Assembly (NCBI RefSeq): GCF_001423245.1
Contig: NZ_LMOH01000025.1
Coordinates: forward strand, 187,329-251,328
From: Aureimonas sp. Leaf324
GTDB lineage: Bacteria > Pseudomonadota > Alphaproteobacteria > Rhizobiales > Rhizobiaceae
Direction of reading: 5' to 3'
Length of the DNA: 64,000 nt
Below are positions 32,002-41,085 of the stretch, in pieces. Both the position numbers and the translations under genes were made by a program. How positions within the stretch are numbered: the stretch's first letter is position 1; the number at the start of each line of letters is the position of its first letter. Below the pieces are notes generated by a model. That model was given only the letters and a program-made list of their open reading frames with translations. It did no database searches and was not told the origin of the DNA.

Positions 32002-34249
32002 GATCGGCCTCACCAACGATCCGGCGCGCATGCGCCATGGCTCCAACATCGGCCAGCCGATGACGCGCCGCGAGGGCGTCCTGAAGGTGACGGGCGCCGC
32101 GACGTTTGCCGCCGACAACCATCCGCCCGGCATGCTCTACGCCGTGCCGGCCACCGCCACGGTGGCGCGCGGGCGGCTCGTCTTCCTGGACGAGGCGGCG
32201 GCGCGCGCCCATCCCGGCGTCGTCGACGTGATGACCACCGCCAACCGGCCAAAGCTGGCGATGGACCCGGACGCCAAGACCAACCCGTTCATGTTCCGGC
32301 TCGACCTCCTGCAGAACGATCACGTGCGCTATGCCGGCCAGCCGATCGCGGTGGTGATCGCCGAGACGCTGGAAGCCGCGTCGGAAGGCGCGCGGCTCCT
32401 GAAGCCGCGCTTCGAGGCCGAGCCGGCGCGCGTGACCCTCGACGACGCCGAGAGCTTCGTGCCCGAGGTCGTCGGCGCCGGAAACCCGGCCGAGGCGGCG
32501 ATCGGCGACGTCGAGGCCGGGATCGGCGAGGCCGCGCTCGTGGTGGACACGACCTACGAGACGCCCGCCCAGTACCACAATGCGATGGAGCCGCATGGGG
32601 TCGTCGCGCGCTGGGAGGGCGACAAGCTCATCCTCGACATGCCGACGCAGGCGCTCGCCATGGCCCAGCAACGTCTTGCCGGCCTCTTCGGCATCGCGCC
32701 GACCGACATCCATATCCGCAGCCCGTATCTCGGCGGCGGTTTCGGCTCCAAGGGCTTTCCGGCCGGTCCCCAGGTACTCGGCATCATGGCGGCGCGCATG
32801 ACCGGGCGACCGGTCAAGCTGGTTCTCCGCCGCGACCAGATGTACGGCCCCGTCGGCCATCGCGGACCGACCCGCCAGCACATCCGCGTCGGCCTCCAGT
32901 CCGACGGCGCACTGACGGCGATCGAGAACCGCACCCGCACGGCGTCCTCGACCTTCGACGACTTCTTCGAGCCGGCGGCCGACGTCGCCCATACGCTCTA
33001 CGCCGCCCCAGCGATCCGCACCGCGCACGAGGGCGTGCGCCTCGACACCGGCACGCCGCTCTTCATGCGTGCGCCGGGCGAAGCGTCGGGCTCGATCGCG
33101 CTCGAATGCGCCATCGACGAGGCCGCGGAGGCTGCGGGGATGGATCCGCTGGCCTTCCGGCTGAAGAACTACGCCGAGCGCGAGCCCATTTCCGGCAAGC
33201 CCTTCTCCTCGAAGGCGCTGCGCACCTGCTACGAGGAGGGCGCCCGCCGCTTCGGCTGGGCAGGGCGGCCGTCGGAGCCCCGTTCGATGCGCGACAAGGC
33301 GGGACGGCTTCTCGGCTGGGGCATGGGCACGGCGACCTTCCCGGCGCTGATGTTCCAGGCCAAGGCTCGCGCCACCCTGCGCGCCGACGGCTCGGGGCTT
33401 CTCGAAACGGGCGCCCACGACATGGGCCAGGGTGCCTGGACGGCGCTGGCACAGATCGCGGCCGACGCCGTCGGGCTGCCGATCGAGCGCGTCGAGTTCC
33501 GCGCCGGCACGTCGGACCTGCCGGACGCCGGCATCGCGGGTGGTTCGGGCCACACGGCGACCGCCGGCATGGCGCTCCATTCGGCCGGTCAGGCGGTGAT
33601 CGCCAAGCTTGCCGAGATCGCCACCGCCGACGAGGCCTCGCCGCTGTTCGGGGCGGGCAATATCGGCACGCTCGCGCGTGACGGTCGCCTCGTGCGCCGG
33701 GACGACGAGAGCCGGGGCGAAGAGTTCGCCGTGATCCTCAGCCGGGCCGGTCTGGAGACGATCGAGGCCGACGGCCAGGCGGCCGCCGACCCCGCCGCCC
33801 AGGAGACCTACGCCATGCACGCTCACGGCGCGGTGTTCGCCGAGGTCAGCGTCGATCCCGACCTCGGCCAGATCCGGGTAACGCGCCTTGTCGGCGCGTT
33901 CGCCGCCGGCCGCGTGATCAACCCGCGCATGGTGCAGAGCCAGCTTTATGGCGGCATGATCTGGGGCCTGTCCTTCGCCCTGCACGAGCACGCGGTGATG
34001 GATCGCCGGACGGGCCGTGTCATGAATGCAGACCTTGCCGAGTATCGCATTCCGGTGAATGCCGACGTGCCGCCGATGGAGGCGATCCTCGTCCACGAGG
34101 ACGACCCGCACGTGAACGCGCTCGGCATCAAGGGTGTCGGCGAGATCGGCATCACCGGCACCGGGGGCGCCATCGCCAACGCGGTGCGCCACGCCACCGG
34201 TCGCCGCATCCGCCGCTTCCCGATCGGCCTCGCCGATCTCGTCGGCTAG
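31994..34249 (+). CDS. molybdenum hydroxylase molybdopterin-binding subunit (PaoC/YagR-like)
   Basis: A 751-residue catalytic subunit. An aldehyde oxidase a/b hammerhead domain (about 17-125) precedes the molybdopterin-cytosine-dinucleotide-binding domain with GGGFGSKGF (about 248-256), SGSIALECAIDEAAE and GSGHTATAG. The catalytic glutamate is Glu717 in GVGEIG. It hydroxylates aldehydes, likely aromatic, to acids using water. An XdhC/PaoD-type cofactor insertion chaperone, normally beside such operons, is not present in the window. Confidence 0.94.
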   Translation: MSEIGLTNDPARMRHGSNIGQPMTRREGVLKVTGAATFAADNHPPGMLYAVPATATVARGRLVFLDEAAARAHPGVVDVMTTANRPKLAMDPDAKTNPFMFRLDLLQNDHVRYAGQPIAVVIAETLEAASEGARLLKPRFEAEPARVTLDDAESFVPEVVGAGNPAEAAIGDVEAGIGEAALVVDTTYETPAQYHNAMEPHGVVARWEGDKLILDMPTQALAMAQQRLAGLFGIAPTDIHIRSPYLGGGFGSKGFPAGPQVLGIMAARMTGRPVKLVLRRDQMYGPVGHRGPTRQHIRVGLQSDGALTAIENRTRTASSTFDDFFEPAADVAHTLYAAPAIRTAHEGVRLDTGTPLFMRAPGEASGSIALECAIDEAAEAAGMDPLAFRLKNYAEREPISGKPFSSKALRTCYEEGARRFGWAGRPSEPRSMRDKAGRLLGWGMGTATFPALMFQAKARATLRADGSGLLETGAHDMGQGAWTALAQIAADAVGLPIERVEFRAGTSDLPDAGIAGGSGHTATAGMALHSAGQAVIAKLAEIATADEASPLFGAGNIGTLARDGRLVRRDDESRGEEFAVILSRAGLETIEADGQAAADPAAQETYAMHAHGAVFAEVSVDPDLGQIRVTRLVGAFAAGRVINPRMVQSQLYGGMIWGLSFALHEHAVMDRRTGRVMNADLAEYRIPVNADVPPMEAILVHEDDPHVNALGIKGVGEIGITGTGGAIANAVRHATGRRIRRFPIGLADLVG

Positions 34250-34272
34250 CCGTCCAGCGGCCAAGGAACGGC

Positions 34273-34322
34273 CGCCCCCGCCTTGCCGTTGGCATCCTGG
34301 ATGCAACGGGATGGCGGGGGCG
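34273..34322. terminator. long imperfect hairpin between PaoC-like and MgtC-like genes
   Basis: CGCCCCCGCC (34273-34282) pairs with GGCGGGGGCG (34313-34322); inside, CCGTTGGCATCC and GGATGCAACGG pair with one bulged base around a single T. The structure ends 4 bases before the MgtC-like start codon. It could end the molybdenum hydroxylase transcript or act as a leader structure for the next gene. Confidence 0.55.
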
Positions 34323-34326
34323 ACCC

Positions 34327-34812
34327 ATGACGGACTGGAACATCGTCTGGCGGCTCGGGCTGGCGTCGCTCTCGGGGCTGGCGCTCGGTCTCGACCGCGA
34401 GTTGCGCGGCATCTCGGCCGGCGTGCGCACCCATGCCCTTGTCGCCCTCAGTTCCGCCCTCATCACCATCTCGGCGCTCGAGCTCCAGGCCAGCCTTTCG
34501 GCCCGGGGCGAAAGCGGGCTCGACCCTTTGCGGGTGATCCAGGGATTGGCGCAGGCCGTCGGCTTCGTCGCGGCCGGCGCGATCTTCGTCTCGCGCGGCA
34601 GCGTGCACAATCTTACCTCGGCCGCCAACATCTGGCTCGCCGCGGCACTCGGCATCGCATCGGGCGCCGGCCAGTTCCGGCTCGTCGCCATCGGGCTGGC
34701 GTTCGGGACCGTGATCCTGACCGTCGTGCGCATGTCTGAACGCTTTCTCCCCCGCCGTGACAGACGAAAAGGAGGTGCAGGGGACGAAACGCGAGGCCCG
34801 GACCGGGGCTGA
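34327..34812 (+). CDS. MgtC/SapB family membrane protein
   Basis: A 161-residue protein with about four hydrophobic segments. The MgtC core is seen in GLALGLDRELRGISAGVRTHALVALSSALIT (about 17-47) and QAVGFVAAGAIFVSRGSVHNLTSAANIWLAAALG, including the conserved GLDRE and AGVRTH patterns. Members support growth at low magnesium or modulate ATP synthase; some are of unknown role. The start codon directly follows a strong hairpin, so its ribosome-binding site may be masked. It converges on the metallo-hydrolase gene with a 3-base gap. Confidence 0.85.
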   Translation: MTDWNIVWRLGLASLSGLALGLDRELRGISAGVRTHALVALSSALITISALELQASLSARGESGLDPLRVIQGLAQAVGFVAAGAIFVSRGSVHNLTSAANIWLAAALGIASGAGQFRLVAIGLAFGTVILTVVRMSERFLPRRDRRKGGAGDETRGPDRG

Positions 34813-34815
34813 CCG

Positions 34816-35886
34816 TCAAGCCATCGGCACGTCCCAGACCTCGCCCGGCAGCATGGGGCGAAAGCGCTCGCGCGCGATGTCGCGGTTGCGCAGCGTCTCG
34901 GCGAGAAGCCGGCCGGGCTCGTCGATCGGCTCGTCGGTCAGCTGGAAGGTCGACCAGTGGTGGCCGGCCGCATACTGCGCCTTCGCCAACACCATGCCCG
35001 CCACGGCGTCTTCCGGCCCCTGGTGCTGGCCGGCCATAAACCAGCGGGGCTCGTAGGCGCCGATCGGCAGGATGGCGAGGCGAAAATCGCCGTGCTTGGC
35101 AGCGGCCGCGCGGTAGTTGATGCCCTCGTGGAAGCCAGTGTCGCCGATATGGTAGATCCGGCCGGCCGCCGTCTCGACGACGAACGCTGCCCACAGCGCC
35201 ATGCGCCGGTCGCGAAGGCCCCGCGCCGACCAGTGATGCGCGGGCTCGACATGGATCACCGCACCTGGCGTCTCGATCCGGTCGCCCCAGTCCCCGACCT
35301 GAAGCCGCATGCCCGGCACCGCGTCGAGCACGATCCGATCGTTGCCGAGCGGCGTGACCACCAGCGGATCGTGCTCGGCCTTCAGCCGCGCCAGCGTGTC
35401 GACGTCGAGATGGTCATAGTGGTTGTGGCTGAGAAGGATGAGGTCGATCTTCGGCAGGCGCTCGAAGGCGATCCCCGGCTCGACCACGCGCCTTGGGCCG
35501 AGGAAGGAAACCGGTGAGACGCGCTCCGACCAGACCGGGTCCGTCAGGATGTTGAGACCGGCGACCTGCAAGAGAAGCGTCGCATGCCCGACCATGGTCA
35601 GCCTGAGGTCCTCGACCCGGGCGTCGGGCACGGCCGCCGGGAACGGGCTTTCGACCCGCTCCGGCCAAGCGGCGCGCTCGCTGCCCCCGCCGAAGCGCCA
35701 GCGCAGGACGTCGGTGAAGGGGCGCGGCTCGATGCCGCCCGGATTGAAGAAGCGCGTCCCGTCGAAATGGTCGCTCGGTGGGCCGTCGTAATAGCGGTTG
35801 CCGGCCATCGCGGTCCTCGTGCCTGCGACCGTGGCGGTCGCCGCGGCGCCGAGCCCCAGGAGCTGAAAGATCTGTCTTCGGTTCAT
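34816..35886 (-). CDS. Tat-exported metallo-beta-lactamase-fold hydrolase
   Basis: A 356-residue protein with an MBL fold of the UlaG/N-acyl-phosphatidylethanolamine phospholipase D-like group. Zinc ligands lie in HNHYDHLD (154-161), GHATLLL (100-106), EPAHHWSARG and GDTGFHEG. The N-terminus MNRRQIFQLLG with a hydrophobic stretch and AMA (26-28) is a likely Tat signal with cleavage after the second alanine, so it should act outside the cytoplasm. The ATG at 35884-35886 is chosen because it starts the signal. Substrate unknown; a phosphodiester or lipid is possible. Confidence 0.87.
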   Translation of the reverse strand: MNRRQIFQLLGLGAAATATVAGTRTAMAGNRYYDGPPSDHFDGTRFFNPGGIEPRPFTDVLRWRFGGGSERAAWPERVESPFPAAVPDARVEDLRLTMVGHATLLLQVAGLNILTDPVWSERVSPVSFLGPRRVVEPGIAFERLPKIDLILLSHNHYDHLDVDTLARLKAEHDPLVVTPLGNDRIVLDAVPGMRLQVGDWGDRIETPGAVIHVEPAHHWSARGLRDRRMALWAAFVVETAAGRIYHIGDTGFHEGINYRAAAAKHGDFRLAILPIGAYEPRWFMAGQHQGPEDAVAGMVLAKAQYAAGHHWSTFQLTDEPIDEPGRLLAETLRNRDIARERFRPMLPGEVWDVPMA

Positions 35887-36187
35887 CGGGGGCAAGATGA
35901 GGCGCGCCCGGCCATCGAACAAGGTCGCCGGAGCCACCGACCGGCACGATCACGCGAACGCGTCGAGCCGAACGAACGCCGGCGCGTCGTGATGCCTTTA
36001 AGGCGGCGAGAGTTCAGTGGGGCGGATGCGGACCCCGCAGCATCGGAATGGGCCGGCGGCGAGCTTGCGGACGATCGACGATCATCCCTGCGGCTCGGTG
36101 GTCGCCGGCAGCATCAGCCGGTTCCCGATCCCCTGGGTCGATCGTCAGATGCCGGACGCCACCCTGAGGATGCGCCTTGCCCCTCGC
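35887..36187. other. 301-bp intergenic region with nothing recognised
   Basis: Between the metallo-hydrolase start and the response-regulator stop, both on the minus strand. It must hold the metallo-hydrolase promoter. No RNA gene, repeat or convincing small gene was seen. Confidence 0.45.
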
Positions 36188-36568
36188 CTATTCGCCGCTC
36201 GTGACGGCGGCGCGCCCCACCGCCATCGCATCCTCGATCGCGGCCTGCAGCGACGAGGGCGAGGAGGGCTTCGAGCAGATCCGGGCCGAGGGATAGCGCT
36301 GGCGAAGCTGCTGGTCGTCGGCGTGGCCGGAATGGAAGATGATGGGAACCGCGGCGGCATGCAGCGCGTCTGCCACCGGAAACACGTCGCCGTCCTTCAG
36401 GCGGACGTCGAGGATCGCGCAGTCGGGGGTCTTAGCCGAGAGCCCGTCCCCGGCCTCACGCACGGTCGGATAGGGACCGTCCATCTCGTAGCCCATTCCG
36501 GTCAGCACATCCTCGATATCCAGCGCCACGAAGAACTCGTCTTCCACCACCATCACGACGCTAGACAC
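36188..36568 (-). CDS. single-domain response regulator
   Basis: A 126-residue receiver domain without output domain. Acid pocket Glu9-Asp10, phosphoacceptor Asp54 in CAILDVRLKDGD, Ser80 and Lys100 are all present. The chosen start is GTG at 36566-36568, preceded by GGAGG at good spacing and overlapping the kinase stop (GTGTCTAG); the internal ATG would cut into the first strand. It is the last gene of the LOV-kinase-regulator operon, so it most likely takes the phosphoryl group from the HWE kinase and works by protein contact or as a phosphate sink. Confidence 0.87.
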   Translation of the reverse strand: MSSVVMVVEDEFFVALDIEDVLTGMGYEMDGPYPTVREAGDGLSAKTPDCAILDVRLKDGDVFPVADALHAAAVPIIFHSGHADDQQLRQRYPSARICSKPSSPSSLQAAIEDAMAVGRAAVTSGE

Positions 36569-39500
36569 GAGCAAGAACCTCCGCGGGCAAACGCATCTCG
36601 ATCTGGAAACGCCCCTCGCCCGTCGAACGGCGGATCTGCGTGTCCAATTGACGAGAAGACGTTTGAACCAGAAGGGTTCCAAATCCCGGCTCGCCATCAT
36701 CGGCCTTGGTTCGGTCGGATTGTTCCAGCCAGGAGAAGTCCAGCCCGTCGTCCTGCAAGGTCCACGACACGAGAAGCCGCCCGCTATCTGCTCCGAGCGC
36801 CCCGTATTTGTAGGAATTGGTCGCCCATTCGTGGAGAAGGAGGGCGAGCGGCGAAAGGTAGCGCCCGTCGATCGTGGCGCTCGGGCCTTCGAGTTCGATA
36901 TCGGCCTGCCCGCGATAGGCCGCCAGCGTCGTCTCGAGAAGTTCGCCGAGATCGATCGCGTACTGCTCGCCCGAGGGGGCGGCCAGCGAATGGGCCCGGC
37001 CGAGCGCCGCGATCCGCTCGCGCATCCCGCGCGAGAAGGCCCGCACGTCGGAATGGGTGCGCGAACCTGCCGTGATCATCCCGCCGATGATGGCGAAGAG
37101 GTTCTTCACCCGGTGGTTCATCTCGCGCAGCATGATCTCGCGCGTGTTGGTCGCCTCGCGCTCGGTGGTCACGTCGATCGAGACGCCGACGAGGCGCCGG
37201 GGCGCAGAATCGGCGACGAGACGTCCGAACCCCTTGAGGTAGCGCGTCTCGCCGTCCTGCGCGGCCACGCGAAAACTCGCCTCGAAGTCCGCCTCGCCCG
37301 AGGCCGCGCGCCCGAGTTCCTCCTCGATGCGCTCGCGGTCCTCCGGCTCGATCGTCGCCAGGAGGTTCTCGATGCGATGCGTCTCGGCATCGTCCGCCCC
37401 GAAGAGGTCGCGCTCGGTGGGGTCGAGGATCACCTGGCCGCTGTCGGGCAGATATTCCCAGATGCCGATGCCGCCGGCCTTCACCGCCAGATCCAGGCGC
37501 TCGCGCTCGGCGGTCAGTTCGCGCTCCAGCGACAGGGCGTCGGTGATGTCGGTGAAGACCAGCGTCACGCCGTCGACGCTGTCGGTCTGCGTGCGGTAGG
37601 GCATGATGCGCAAGGACAGCGTCCGGTCGGCCTTGCGCAGCGTGACGCGCCTTTGCATCGGCGCATTCCCCTCGAGCACGGCCTCGGCGTCGCCGAGATA
37701 GGCGTCGTCGTCGAGGCGGCTCGTCATGTCGGCGAGCGGGCGACCGCGGTCGGAGGGCTGGAACGGAAAGAGCTTGAGCGCGGCGGCCGTGAACGAGCGC
37801 AGGCACAGGTTGCGATCGAGGACGACCACGGCGAGCTCGGTCGATTCGAAGAAGTTGCGAAGGTCGGCGTTGGCGACGGTGATCTGGTCGACCTTGCCCT
37901 TCAGCTCGTCGTTGACGGTGGACAGCTCCTCGTTCGTCGACTGAAGCTCCTCGTTCATCGACATCATTTCTTCATTGGAGCTTTTGAGCTCCTCGTTCGC
38001 CGTCTCCAGCTCCTCCACGGTCGAACGCAGGCGATGGCGCGTCGAGCGCAGCTCGTGCTCCAGCGTCTCCAGGTGATCGTCGCCGTCGCTCATCGCCACG
38101 AGGTCGGGGTCCGAGGCCGCGTGGAAAGGCGCCGTCTCGCGAAACACGAAGAGGAACGTGCCGTCCGGCATCGGATCGCACACGACCTGCACCTCCTGGG
38201 TGCCGTATTCGGACTTCACCTCGACCGCGTTCACGACGAGCCGCTTGCCGTTGTCGCGGACCTGACGAAGGAGCGGGCCGACGACGCTGCGAAGGCCCGG
38301 CTTGGCGAGCGAGGTCGCGCTGGAGCCGCCCGCCCGCGAGACGGGGAAGTCGAAGAAGCGGCTGAGCGGCCCGTGCGCGGCGGCGATGTTGCCGTCCTGA
38401 TCCAGCACCAGCGTCGCCGGGGCGTAGCGGTCGACGATCCGGCGCAGGAGCGCCGTCTCGTCGCTGTCCTGACCGCCGAGCCGTCGCCCGCCGGCGTCGG
38501 CGGAGCGCACCGGGCGGCGCATGCCGCTGCCCGGCAGGTCGATCGGATATTGCGGCGCGCCGGGCGAGCGCTCGAAGAGGCGCGCCTGATGGTCGATCGC
38601 CGGAAACAGGTATTCGAATCGGCTGACGCTCTCGGACGGACCGAGGAAGAGGTATCCGCCCGGCCGCACGGCGTAGTGCATCAGCGGGATCACCGACTGC
38701 TGCAGGCGATCGTCGAAGTAGATGAGGAGGTTCCGGCACGACAGAAGGTCGATGCGCGAGAACGGCGGATCCTTGACGAGGCTGTGCGGCGAGAAGCGGA
38801 TAAGGTCGCGGATCGCCGGGACGATCGCGAAGCTTTCCGCATGGGGCACGACGTAGCGCTCGCGCCAGTCGGCGGGAATGTCGGCGAGCGCGGAGGCGGG
38901 ATAGATCCCGTCGCGGGCGATGCGCAGCATGCGCTCGTCGATGTCGGTGGCGAAGATCTGGACGCCGAGCGGCTGGCCGGTCTCGCGCGCGACCTCCGCA
39001 AAGATCATCGCGATCGAATAGGCCTCCTCACCGCTCGAGCAGCCGGGCACCCAGACGCGCAGGTCCTCCTCGCCCGCGTGCTCGCGCATCAGGAGCTCGA
39101 TCGCCTTCTCGCGCAGGACCTTGAAATGTTCGGCGTCGCGGAAGAAGCGCGTGACGTTGATCAGGAGATCGCGAAACAGCGCCTCGCATTCGGCGCCGTC
39201 GGCGCGAAGGCGCGCGACGTAGCTGCGGCCCGTGTCGAGGCCGAGGACATGCATGCGGCGCTCCACCCGACGCACCAGGGTCGAGCGCTTGTAGCCGGAA
39301 AAGTCGTGCCCCACCGCGCTGCGCAGGACGCGCGTCAGGTCGCCCACGAGATCGGCGCCGAAGCCGGCCTCGGTTTCCGTCGTCTCGCTCTCGCGCCGGC
39401 GGAAGAACGAGGAGAGGCAGGCAAGGATCTCGCCCGGCGATTTGATGAAGTCGACGAGGCCCGTGCCGACCGCCGAGACCGGCATGCCGTCGTATTTCGC

Positions 39501-40031
39501 GGTCGAGGGATCCTGCACGACGCAGAGGCCGCCGTGCTCCTTGACGGCGCGCAGGCCCGTCGTGCCGTCCCCCCCGGTCCCCGACAGGATCACGCAGGCC
39601 GCGCGGGTCTGCTGGTCGCCGGCCAGCGAGACGAAGAAATCGTCGATCGGACGCCGCAGTCCCCGTGGCTGGGCGAACTCGGTCAGCTCCAGCACCCCGT
39701 CGCTGACGATGAGCCCGTGGCCGGGCGGGATGATGTAGACGGTTTCCGCCTGCAGACGCTCGCCGCCCTCGCTCTGCACGACGGTCAGCGGCGTGTGGCG
39801 GTCGAGAAGCTGGGCCAGCATGCTCTCATGATAGGGGTCGAGGTGCTGCACCACGACGAAGGCCATGCCGGTCGGCACCTTGGCCGCGCCCAGCATCTCG
39901 CGCAGCGCTTCGAGACCACCCGCCGACGCGCCCACCCCGATGATCGGCAGAAAGGGAATACCCTCCTGCCCCTCGTTGTCGGTCGTTATCCCGGACGATT
40001 GGCGATCCATGTCCTGCGACGCGTCATCCAT
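36561..40031 (-). CDS. CheB-CheR-PAS-HWE hybrid signalling kinase
   Basis: A 1156-residue fusion. CheB methylesterase domain at about 28-210 with the triad Ser36, His63 and Asp155 in place; CheR methyltransferase domain at about 225-490 (FATDIDERMLRIARDGIYP); a long coiled coil at about 660-725 rich in EEL/NEEL repeats; two PAS domains at about 725-960; an HWE kinase core with phosphoacceptor His973 (MNHRVKNLFAII), N-box HEWATNSYKYGAL near 1067, and WLE near 1129. Known CheB-CheR-PAS-kinase fusions lack clear chemotaxis links. It overlaps the LOV gene and the response regulator by 8 bases each, so the three should be made together. Confidence 0.93.
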   Translation of the reverse strand: MDDASQDMDRQSSGITTDNEGQEGIPFLPIIGVGASAGGLEALREMLGAAKVPTGMAFVVVQHLDPYHESMLAQLLDRHTPLTVVQSEGGERLQAETVYIIPPGHGLIVSDGVLELTEFAQPRGLRRPIDDFFVSLAGDQQTRAACVILSGTGGDGTTGLRAVKEHGGLCVVQDPSTAKYDGMPVSAVGTGLVDFIKSPGEILACLSSFFRRRESETTETEAGFGADLVGDLTRVLRSAVGHDFSGYKRSTLVRRVERRMHVLGLDTGRSYVARLRADGAECEALFRDLLINVTRFFRDAEHFKVLREKAIELLMREHAGEEDLRVWVPGCSSGEEAYSIAMIFAEVARETGQPLGVQIFATDIDERMLRIARDGIYPASALADIPADWRERYVVPHAESFAIVPAIRDLIRFSPHSLVKDPPFSRIDLLSCRNLLIYFDDRLQQSVIPLMHYAVRPGGYLFLGPSESVSRFEYLFPAIDHQARLFERSPGAPQYPIDLPGSGMRRPVRSADAGGRRLGGQDSDETALLRRIVDRYAPATLVLDQDGNIAAAHGPLSRFFDFPVSRAGGSSATSLAKPGLRSVVGPLLRQVRDNGKRLVVNAVEVKSEYGTQEVQVVCDPMPDGTFLFVFRETAPFHAASDPDLVAMSDGDDHLETLEHELRSTRHRLRSTVEELETANEELKSSNEEMMSMNEELQSTNEELSTVNDELKGKVDQITVANADLRNFFESTELAVVVLDRNLCLRSFTAAALKLFPFQPSDRGRPLADMTSRLDDDAYLGDAEAVLEGNAPMQRRVTLRKADRTLSLRIMPYRTQTDSVDGVTLVFTDITDALSLERELTAERERLDLAVKAGGIGIWEYLPDSGQVILDPTERDLFGADDAETHRIENLLATIEPEDRERIEEELGRAASGEADFEASFRVAAQDGETRYLKGFGRLVADSAPRRLVGVSIDVTTEREATNTREIMLREMNHRVKNLFAIIGGMITAGSRTHSDVRAFSRGMRERIAALGRAHSLAAPSGEQYAIDLGELLETTLAAYRGQADIELEGPSATIDGRYLSPLALLLHEWATNSYKYGALGADSGRLLVSWTLQDDGLDFSWLEQSDRTKADDGEPGFGTLLVQTSSRQLDTQIRRSTGEGRFQIEMRLPAEVLARV

Positions 40032-40572
40032 CGAGTTCGGCGAGCCTCAGCTTGGCCTGGGCGACCGTGGCGGCCGTGTTGGCGATCGTCATCAAGGTGC
40101 CTTCGATGACGATTCCCGTGTCGGCAAGCTTCGGCTTCAGTTCGAGAAGCGTACGCGCGAGCTCGCGGTCGTAGGCGGCCAGAAGCTCCGGCTGCGAGCG
40201 GCTGACGTCGAACTGCGAGGCGAAAATGAAGTCGCAGCGGCCGGACTGATTGCGCAGCTTCGACATGAAAAGAAGATTGACGAAGGGATGGCCGTCCTTG
40301 TGGAAGTTCACGATCGGCGTGCGGACGGTGTCCTGCGTGTCGGAAGCGAGGAACATGCGGATGCGCTCGCGCGCCTCGCTGTTGTCGGCGTCCCGCTGGA
40401 GCATGCGGCAATTGCGCCCGACGACATCGGCCGCCGTATAGCCGGTCAGTTCCTCGAAGGCGTCGTTCACGCGCAGGAGCGGATTGTCTTCGCCGCAGGC
40501 CGCCAGCGCGATGGCCACGCTGGCCCGCTCGAAATAGGTTTCGAGCTGCGGCGGAATGGAGTGCGACTGCAA
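40024..40572 (-). CDS. stand-alone LOV-domain blue-light photoreceptor
   Basis: A 182-residue protein. A LOV-type PAS domain fills about 10-125 and keeps the photochemical motif GRNCRMLQ (52-59) with adduct-forming Cys55, plus flavin contacts Asn54, Gln59, Asn89 (NFHKDG), Asn99 and Gln120. A helical C-terminal extension (about 126-182) probably mediates dimerisation or contact with the kinase. Flavin (FMN) binding and blue-light adduct formation are expected for such a site. It is the first gene of the operon, overlapping the kinase start (GGATGA) by 8 bases. Confidence 0.92.
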   Translation of the reverse strand: MQSHSIPPQLETYFERASVAIALAACGEDNPLLRVNDAFEELTGYTAADVVGRNCRMLQRDADNSEARERIRMFLASDTQDTVRTPIVNFHKDGHPFVNLLFMSKLRNQSGRCDFIFASQFDVSRSQPELLAAYDRELARTLLELKPKLADTGIVIEGTLMTIANTAATVAQAKLRLAELDG

Positions 40573-40805
40573 GTCAACGACCTTTCGGAACGGCGGCGCC
40601 TTCGCGCTGCCCTAGCATGGATGCGCACGGCAACCCATGCGGCCGAAGGCATCGCGCGCCAACACTTAAGGTCTTTCCCGATCGAATGCGAGAAGCGCCT
40701 CGGTCTCGAGGTCCGCCCGAAGCGTCTGACGACCACGATCGCAGCGCTCGCCACGGCCGTGCCGGTGCCCGCACCAAGGTTCCGACGCCCACTTTTTCCT
40801 TCGCT

Positions 40806-40970
40806 TCAGGCTGCTCCGTGGAGGCAGAGCACGAGAGCCGACAGCCAGACGATCGTCGACAGGATCATTCCGGTCGCGAGCCCGCGGGCCGGCGCGAGAG
40901 TGCCATGACGATCCTGCTGCCGGCGCCTGACCGTTCGAACCTGCTGGATGTGTCGGATTGCTCGAGCCAT
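40806..40970 (-). CDS. possible small single-pass membrane protein
   Basis: A 54-residue open frame from the ATG at 40968-40970, preceded by GAAGGGA on the minus strand. The N-terminal part is arginine-rich (VRTVRRRQQDR) and residues 31-52 are hydrophobic (LATGMILSTIVWLSALVLCL). That pattern is typical of small alphaproteobacterial membrane proteins, but the family is not recognised. The stretch 40573-41085 holds no other supported gene and must contain the promoter of the LOV operon. Confidence 0.4.
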   Translation of the reverse strand: MARAIRHIQQVRTVRRRQQDRHGTLAPARGLATGMILSTIVWLSALVLCLHGAA

Positions 40971-41085
40971 GCCATATTCCCTTCGCGAAAGGGAACGCAG
41001 CAACCCGCTCGCCGGGTTCAGGCCGAAATCCGTAGGCGGGATGATTTCCCGCCCGTCTCGAGTCGCCACACTGCCGAGGTGTTAC

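Noticed and set aside
36648-40109. Open frame of 1153 codons antisense to the CheB-CheR-PAS-HWE kinase
   Set aside because: It mirrors the codon structure of a confirmed gene; the translation is rich in Arg/Glu/Val/Asp with no domain. High GC content removes stop codons from antisense frames.
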